From: Owenia fusiformis
Taxonomy: Eukaryota; Annelida; Polychaeta; Sabellida; Oweniidae
Assembly: GCA_903813345.2 (NCBI GenBank)
Contig: CAIIXF020000009.1
Location: forward strand, 26,574,740-26,638,739
Direction: 5' to 3'
DNA: 64,000 bases
This document shows, in pieces, positions 58,069 through 64,000 of the stretch. The notes under the pieces are model-generated. The model was not told where the DNA came from. It ran no database searches and worked only from the letters and a program-made list of their open reading frames with translations. Position 1 is the stretch's first letter. Each line of letters opens with the position of its first letter. The position numbers were made by a program, and so were the translations under genes.

Positions 58069-61000
58069 GTAAGGACACACAATTATTGCTTTTTGTCTTT
58101 ATATTTTTATTATTTTTTCAAATATATTGTAGAAGTACAAAACATGAATCAATTATCAGCAGTAGTAGCTAATTGCAAAGAGGGCATCATAAGAATTTGT
58201 AGGAAAGCTGTGTTTGAAGAATGGTTTAGGCTGAACTGTATGAAATCAACTGTACTGGATGGGTTGTGCCAGCTTCTACCCTTAGTGAGTAAACAGTAAT
58301 TGTTAAATTGCAGTTGAATGCAAGAAGACTGCAAAGCGAAAAGCAAAAAACGACCAAAGTGTAACAACACATCGTCCAAAGACAACCAAAGATTATGAAA
58401 CGAACGGGGAACCAGAAGAGACGACAAAGAAACGAAGAAAGAAGAATGGAAAAAGTCCAAAGGATGGAAAAGGTCCAAAAGATGGAAAAAGTCCAAAGGG
58501 TGGGAAAGGTGGAAAGGGTGGAAAGTCGACAAAGACCCAAAGTTGTCATGTTATGATGGATGAATATGAATGCAGTATGTGTTTCTCTTCTGTTCTCTTT
58601 TGCCGAAACGTTGACATTTTCTGACTCGTCCACACTGTTTTCAAAATCATAAATTAAATTCACATTTATTTTACCGATTTCGTAAAATGCTCCCAATGAG
58701 GATGAAACCCAAAGGCTCTATTGGATACATTAAATTGGTTAACTTTTGTAAATGTTTCAATCGTTATTATATTATTGTGACCGTCAATTTTACAATCAAT
58801 CGGATTCGTGACATTGACTCTATTTAATGCACCGTCATATTCTAGAAAAACAAAATTATCCATGTAAAGTAAACCCTTGCCTCAATGGAGGGACTTGCGA
58901 ACAAGTGAAATATAAAAGCAAGGGTATGAAGGGTATCGCCAAATGTATTTGCCCTGAAGGATACTATGGCGCAACATGCAATAAGATAAGTGAGTATGTC
59001 TCGTTCTTTGTATTTGAATATATTCTGAGCGTTTGCATATTGATTGTATGAATATATTTTCAAATCGCAAAACAGATATATCTTGTTTCAAAAAGTCCTC
59101 AAACGAAAACAAAGCATGCATACACTTTGGTTTTCATACCAAAATGTGTCACTTATTTGTGAATCGAGCTAGTATTAAGAATAGTGGGCTGGTAAATTAA
59201 GACCATCTGGGTTTGCACCGTAATTTACTCATCAAGAGTTACTAGATAGTATATGATCGGATTCTCAGAACTCATAAAGATTCCAAATATAATACGAACA
59301 TTAAATTTCAGAGTGTTCCGCTAACTGTGCCAAAATGGGTGTGATATGCCCTGGACTTGTAATAACTGCCTTTTTGGATACAGGGAACAAGAGGGAATGT
59401 GCAAGCCAGGTAGAGTGTGCTCAAATAACAAAGAATTGTCTAAGTTTGACCGGGAGTTGCAACTTTGCATAATCACCAGGCGCCTTTTCGATATAAAAAA
59501 ATCGAAAATGAATTTTCTTAAGGTTAAACAGTTTTATTTTTAATTCGATTTATTAAATGGGTACACAAAATAAATGACATTCAAATTAAAAAAGTTATAC
59601 GGGTAACTTGAGAGAGAGAGAGCTTGATACAGAGAAAAGGAAAACAAGGTCTCCGAATCAAATTTATACTATATAGTATAATTTCAACTCGGGGAACGAT
59701 TTTATATTACAGTATGTGCAGTTAAAAATTGTAAAAAGTGTGAAGGACCCGGGTTGGACGTGTGCAATACCTGCCGTACAGGCTTTACATTATCCGATGA
59801 CAAAAAACACTGTATAAGAGGTAAGGTAATATGTAAAACTGAAGCAGTCAATAAAATTAATAACACAATTAATTTAAAAATAATTAACATAATTAGTATC
59901 ATTTAACAGTAAAACTGAACAAAACTGCACCAATAAAAATTAAGGAGTCGCATTTTCGATCGTAGAAATAATTGAGATATAATACGATTTACACTAACAT
60001 GACTTATATGAACCAGGACTTAATGAACATGATACACCATAGACACATGAAAAACTGCAATTCGGATCAAATGATCGTAATCTTAAAGTAGAAGAACGAA
60101 ACGTAACTTTCGTCCGTGTTATTGTCATATGGAATACTTCTAGATTGTCCTGAAGGAACTGGCATGGAGGGGACCAATCTTTATCAACATAGCGACAATT
60201 GTTACAAAGTGTATGAGCAGAACGCTACATACGCAGAAGCACAGGGAATATGCGAGGCGTTGGGTGCAGGGTACCACCTTACATCAGTACATGACTGTGA
60301 CGAGCATCAGTTCTTGGATTCTGTCTTAGCAATCAGAGGCATTCCGAACTGGTGGATAGGTAATGAGAAAACATGCAACATTATCTTATACAACGTAACA
60401 ACCGCATACTCAACGTAGGACACTAGGTGACATTTTGAATATTTCAGATCTTCATATTGTTTATAGGTCTTGCTAGGTCGGATGGTGAAGCTGGGTTTAC
60501 AATGTGGGAAGATGGTAGTAATGTAACTTACACTTACTGGGTATTCGAAGGTCCAGGTGATAAGAACTGTGTGGCAATTGATCACTATAAGGGTTACAGG
60601 TAAGATTGAGAGATATCGGTCTATGGTCTATGGGACGTTGAGGGGGTTAAGGACTAGCGGGCAAGACTATTTCAATGGTATATTTCTCTTCTAATATAAA
60701 AATATTTGATATTACAAATTCGATTCATTTCTAAACCTTCTTCAGGAAAACACATGTTTTAAACACTTATAACATTAAACATCTCTTCTAATATATATAA
60801 GGGTTATGTACTGGGAGGTTTTGGATATGGGGTTTATCCAGAGGGAGACGAGGGATGAACCCAATATCCAAACCGACCGTAAGTAACTGCTTTATCCTAT
60901 ACCAAGTAGAGTTTTCAGGGGCATATGGCCATTTCGATAGTACAAGGTGTAAAAATAAACAAATCATTCATATGCAGTCATTTTATTGCATTTCCACTAC

Positions 61001-61831
61001 TTACCGGAAGCGGGAAGATATGCGGGAAGATATGCACCGAAGCGGGAGAGATGGCGGGAGATATGGAGGTTCTGGATATGGAAACCTCAAAATCAGGATA
61101 CGGGATATATCTTACCAACTTATCTCCCTAAAACTCTACTTGGCATAGGATAAACAAACATATTTGTTCGCCTGTTCTTGCTCTGTTACTATAAACGTGT
61201 TTTCCGTACCGATATCCAATGCGTTCATTCTCATAGATACGATACGTTTACTCTGTATCACTTTTACGATCCGTTCATTCTGTACAACCATCTATAAACA
61301 GCTAAAACACTCCAATTCTGCTACTATTGGTGTTTTCAGTACCGCTTTTCGATGCGTTCATTTTACGATCACTTTTACGATATGTCCATTGTGTGCCTAT
61401 TTTACGACACGTTCATTGTGTACCTCTTTAACGATACGCTCATTCTATAGACTACAACATTTTCAATACTATAAAATAGCCAGCATACAAATATGTTGTC
61501 AGCAAAGACAAATGGACGAGTCTTGTGGTTGACTTTACTACACGCTTCCCATTTCACATTTCTCCATCATTTCGAATTCATTCATTATCATTATATACAT
61601 GTATGTATGGGCAACAACATTGAGTATATGAGAACTTATGTCACAATAATAGATCGTGGGTGATTGGGAATGTGAATGTGAATGTGAACGTGAACGTTAT
61701 TTTTGTGTATCTCCAGGTTTAAAACAGAAGACTGCGACGATGTCTATTCTTTTGTCTGCAAACAGGGCCCACCAATAAATCCAGTGGATACTGAGATTTT
61801 GAACTATTTTATTTATAAAAGTGCAAAATAA
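58017..61831 (+). CDS. Secreted mosaic protein: Lys/Gly linker, EGF-like domain, Cys modules and C-type lectin domain; apparent frameshift in exon 4
   Basis: Eight exons with consistent phase-1 borders, as is usual for shuffled extracellular modules. They give 1127 coding nt, one short of 376 codons; the missing base is in exon 4. Predicted order: signal peptide (1-18), Lys/Gly/Pro-rich linker (18-105), EGF-like domain (~111-150), two small Cys modules (~153-222), C-type lectin domain (222-~355), short tail. I do not recognise a named orthologue. Such mosaics occur in invertebrate immune lectins and in extracellular matrices; the function is open. The stop TAA overlaps an AATAAA. A MITE and hairpin sit in the last intron, and a decayed copy of the last exon lies at 62941-63080. 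As the sequence stands, reading through exon 4 would reach a stop at 59470-59472, giving a truncated protein without the lectin domain. Confidence 0.82.
58314..58574 (+). CDS. lectin-mosaic gene exon 2: Lys/Gly-rich linker
   Basis: Residues 18-105. After ECKKTAKRK comes a very basic stretch with repeats of the pattern G-K-(S/G)-P-K-D/G (58439-58530), then Cys-containing SCHVMMDEYEC. No fold is expected; it may bind anionic polymers. Acceptor AATTGCAG, donor GTATGT. Confidence 0.8.
58846..58989 (+). CDS. lectin-mosaic gene exon 3: EGF-like domain
   Basis: Residues 105-153. Six cysteines in EGF order: C..NPCLNGGTC..KCICPEGYYGATC. The ACP-x-N-G-G-T-C and C-x-C-x-x-G-Y-x-G-x-x-C patterns are canonical. 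Phase 1 at both ends, a movable module. No N-terminal Ca-binding D-x-D/E-E signature is seen. Confidence 0.88.
59312..59409 (+). CDS. lectin-mosaic gene exon 4: Cys module with 1-nt frameshift
   Basis: The 5' part reads KCSANCAK in the incoming frame, while the 3' part reads CNNCLFGYREQEGMCKPG in a different frame, matching the module of exon 5 (NCKKCEG..CNTCRTGFTLS). The frames switch at the AAAA run 59332-59335. The exon is 98 nt where 99 would keep phase with the next exon. It is either a real 1-base loss (null allele or pseudogene) or a sequence error in the homopolymer. Confidence 0.7.
59713..59820 (+). CDS. lectin-mosaic gene exon 5: small Cys module
   Basis: Residues 186-222: VCAVKNCKKCEGPGLDVC followed by NTCRTGFTLSDDKKHCIR. 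The C-x2-C..C-x2-C-x2-G-F/Y..C pattern resembles furin-like or degenerate EGF repeats. Acceptor ATTACAG, donor GTAAGG. Confidence 0.82.
60144..60359 (+). CDS. lectin-mosaic gene exon 6: N-terminal half of C-type lectin domain
   Basis: Residues 222-294. Has the long-form N-terminal pair (DCPEG, then DNCYKVY), the helix AEAQGICEALGAGYHLTSV and the tryptophans of NWWIG that open the WIGL motif. Donor GTAATG in phase 1. Confidence 0.9.
60467..60599 (+). CDS. lectin-mosaic gene exon 7: middle of C-type lectin domain
   Basis: Residues 294-338. GLARSDGEAGFTMWEDGS completes WIGL and the W-x-D-G-S strand. The sugar-selecting loop reads FEGPGDKNCVAI, lacking the EPN or QPD triplet of sugar-binding lectins. 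Confidence 0.9.
60801..60889. repeat. hairpin repeat A, internally shortened copy, in the lectin gene's last intron
   Basis: Starts GGGTTATGTACTGGGAGG and ends CCAAACCGACCGTAAGTAAC, but the inner part of both arms is missing compared with 13448-13590. Confidence 0.75.
60891..61154. mobile_element. MITE with 25-bp TIR, copy 2, in the lectin gene's last intron
   Basis: Ends 60891-60915 and 61130-61154 are inverted repeats identical in family to the 13.6 kb copy. The interior shares the ATTCATATGCA...TTTTATTGCATTTCCAC stretch and the GAAGCGGG repeats. Confidence 0.8.
61165..61460 (+). repeat. degenerate ~30-bp tandem repeat (ACGATNCGTTCATTNTGTAC)
   Basis: Variants of TTTTACGATNCGTTCATTCTG recur about seven times between the MITE and exon 8, strongly diverged. 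No coding function seen. Confidence 0.5.
61717..61831 (+). CDS. lectin-mosaic gene exon 8: end of C-type lectin domain and stop
   Basis: Residues 338-375: KTEDCDDVYSFVCK closes the domain with the last two cysteines; the usual WND is replaced by DCDDV. A short tail precedes TAA at 61829-61831, which is overlapped by AATAAA (61827-61832); a second AATAAA is at 61876-61881. Confidence 0.88.
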
Positions 61832-62940
61832 AATTATTTGATGATAATATTATAAAAGTTGTTGTTATGGAAAAAAATAAAATAATAACCTAAATAAATG
61901 GGTCTCGTAAACTATACAAACAAGAGTTTCAGTTGAATCTCCGAAACCGTTTGGCTGGAATGCCTGGTAACATATCATGTAGACGAGATTAATCGGGACG
62001 CCCAGGCACCCACCTACCTACCTGCAAGGCAAACTGATCACAATATAGCACCCGCGGGTGCGATAAATACAAGTCGAAAACAGAGCCAACAAGGCAATGT
62101 GATTATACATGTTTTGTACAACAATTAACCTTTTGAGTAGTAGTGTGCAGTTTACGGCCCATTGCGAAGGTATGATGGCCTCCATGCATGGAATTTTATG
62201 TCAAGTACAAAATTCAGCCTGTAGATTTATTTATTACTATTTTTATACATGTATTTATCTCGGAAAATACTCTTTTACACCAGCGGCATACAAAATTGGT
62301 TCGTCCATTCTTAAATTTATTTTTAGTTCATTAAATTCAAAATATTCAAGTTCATTTAGATGAACTACTGTATATGTAGCATATCAAAATGCTGTAGAAG
62401 GCATAATAGTTTTAGATTAAAATGTCACAGACTAAAAACAGATTTTGATCATTAACGATGAAGAAATTAAAGGATGAGTCTGGGAATGAGTCTGCGTATC
62501 GACTTAGAAAATATTGAAAATTGTAATGTCTGAAAAACCAACTCAATCACACATATTATTAAACTTCAATATCTTATGCTAGAGAATATTGGCATCAAAG
62601 ACAATGTATATCACTTTGCCAAAATTGAAAAAAATCAATGGCAAATATTAAATGAATAATTTATACAAAAAGTTTGAAACAATCCTCCAAAACATTGCTT
62701 ACTTTCTTTGAAAAGACAACGGTATTTCTGGATACGTGAATTTGTGTTCATCCAGTTTTGACACTTCAGTCGTGTTGTTGAAGTTACACATATTTCAGAC
62801 AAATTCATGCTGAGCGCATTTTGGTTTCAATTTTATAATCTCTATAATCAATCAAAAAACCTAAACTTCCGGTTCATCGGACTGTTAATATTAATTGCCG
62901 AAGATATAATTTCATAAACACCTGTACTGTAAGCTTCTGA

Positions 62941-63080
62941 TTTGTCCAGACTTAAATAAAAAGAGGTGTATTGACGTTCATTCCTTTGTCTGCAAACACG
63001 ACCTTTTCTTGGACCCAATAATGACTGCCCAACAATTGAATACTACACAAAAGTGTTCTCTTAGATATCTGGTGTAATAT
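62941..63080 (+). pseudogene. decayed duplicate of the lectin gene's last exon
   Basis: After a TTTGTCCAG acceptor-like site, the sequence follows exon 8 of the upstream gene base for base with substitutions: the segment coding HSFVCKH corresponds to YSFVCKQ, and the 3' part keeps the same spacing. In the frame equivalent to exon 8 there is a TAA after three codons plus a one-base length difference, so it is not functional. It suggests that a tandem copy of the gene, or of its 3' end, once existed here. Confidence 0.6.
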
Positions 63081-63274
63081 ATTTTTATAAATATTGCACA
63101 AATATTTACATTATCAAATTGAAAAGACGTTGCAAACTTCAAGATTCCCTTCCGGATCTCCTTAAAGCATCTACTCAAATAAACAACCTTATTTACATGT
63201 ATGTGTTGAAGAGTTTAACAAATTGTCATTCTTATTGACTGTGTGCTTACTCATCATTAGCACAATGACTAAAC

Positions 63275-63394
63275 AAGGGATTAATATGCAAAATGTCACC
63301 ACGTGTCTTTTGTTATATTACAGACGCCGACCGTCGAACGACGTCAACAAAAATTTAGAAATATTTCATTACTTGTAGTGGTGACGTAATAAAG
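63275..63394 (-). mobile_element. GTCACCAC repeat family, copy 2
   Basis: Reverse complement shares ATGTCACCACT-like start, GTCGGCGTCTGTAATATAACA and GGTGACATTTTGCAT with copy 1 at 41.5 kb. Shorter than copy 1 because it lacks the repeated AAATGGCGTC units. Confidence 0.6.
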
Positions 63395-63770
63395 CTTTTA
63401 CAACATAGGATTTTGATAAAATGAAGTCAATTGGGTACAATTCTAGATATTTTAAAACATAAATCCACCAGAATATTCCCAATTCTCCGTAATCAGATCA
63501 AAGCTGTAGAAAGAAACTGAACTACATTGTACATTGTATAATGGTAACAATAAACACCGCCCGACCCTCTAATTCTTTGAAAAAATCAGAATCAATCAAA
63601 ACCCAGTGTTCTCCAAAATAAAATATCTGTTTAGCGATGCTGTTGGAAGTTATTTTACATTTTGGGGACTTTTGTGAACAGAAGCCTGCAGGGGCCAACC
63701 CAACATTGTCTCATGATCAGTCATGATTGCTAAGCATCTACATGTACCAGCCTATATCATCAGGTATTGG

Positions 63771-63903
63771 CTATACATCATCATCATCTCCTTCATCTGC
63801 AACGTGTTCACTGATCCACTTGTCTATCTTGTCCTTTAGTTCTGTGTTAGCAATCACTTGGTCCATACTAAGAGGGCTTCGATTGAAAGGATCTGTTTGA
63901 TCG
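63771..63903 (-). CDS. UBE4A: UBE4A-like ubiquitin conjugation factor E4, last exon (partial gene)
   Basis: U-box E3/E4 ligase that extends polyubiquitin chains. On the minus strand an acceptor TTTCCAG at about 63904-63910 is followed by a 133-nt exon entering in phase 2: [24 protein letters not shown] and KWISEHV, then the stop TAG at 63771-63773. This is the end of the U-box as found in UBE4A, where D-P-F-N-R-x-P-L forms part of the E2-binding surface. The tail ends in an acidic run, DEGDDDDV. All upstream exons lie beyond the right edge. UBE4B is less likely because its equivalent segment is less similar by recollection. Confidence 0.82.
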
Positions 63904-64000
63904 CTGGAAATATGGATACAATGGATACAATGTATTATTGTATACCTACAAGTCATGTGAATAATATTTAGCATATGTGCTACATAAATTAATGTCCGTG

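Overview
The window is a piece of an AT-rich, intron-rich animal genome. Spliced genes with GT..AG introns, class-specific animal receptor and lectin domains, LINE reverse transcriptase remnants and many short inverted-repeat elements all point to an invertebrate. A lophotrochozoan such as a mollusc is my best guess, but no single sequence proves the phylum. No prokaryotic operons, CRISPR arrays or rRNA genes were seen.

Layout. From 1 to about 42.8 kb I recognise no intact host gene. The stretch is non-coding DNA loaded with transposon debris: mariner-like MITEs, a 2.7 kb element with ~115 bp terminal inverted repeats that carries a deleted non-LTR retrotransposon inside it (10.57-13.27 kb), a family of hairpin-plus-MITE modules (10.1, 13.4, 16.4 and 60.8 kb), an element whose ends are inverted arrays of a 15-bp repeat (13.95-15.11 kb), a 2.2 kb foldback element (20.03-22.26 kb), an L1/Tx1-like LINE tail (28.04-28.64 kb), a long hairpin (31.2-31.6 kb), and a degenerate tandem array split by a MITE (35.0-36.2 kb).

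From 42823 to 54474 (+) lies a complete 17-exon NMDA-type ionotropic glutamate receptor gene. All exon phases join into one 1190-residue reading frame: signal peptide, amino-terminal domain, S1/S2 ligand-binding domain, M1-M4 pore, and a cytoplasmic tail ending in a class I PDZ ligand (ETVL). It groups with GluN2/GluN3-type subunits. It has glycine instead of asparagine at the pore N-site and lysine where other subunits have a ligand-binding threonine or serine.

From 58017 to 61831 (+) is an 8-exon gene for a secreted mosaic protein: signal peptide, Lys/Gly-rich linker, EGF-like domain, small Cys modules and a C-type lectin domain. Exon 4 carries an apparent 1-nt deletion in an A run. A decayed copy of its last exon lies 1.2 kb downstream. 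At the right edge (63771-63903, -) is the last exon of a UBE4A-like U-box ubiquitin ligase; the rest of that gene is outside the window.

The three genes show no sign of working together. What links the region is the mobile-element load, including MITEs inside introns of both large genes.
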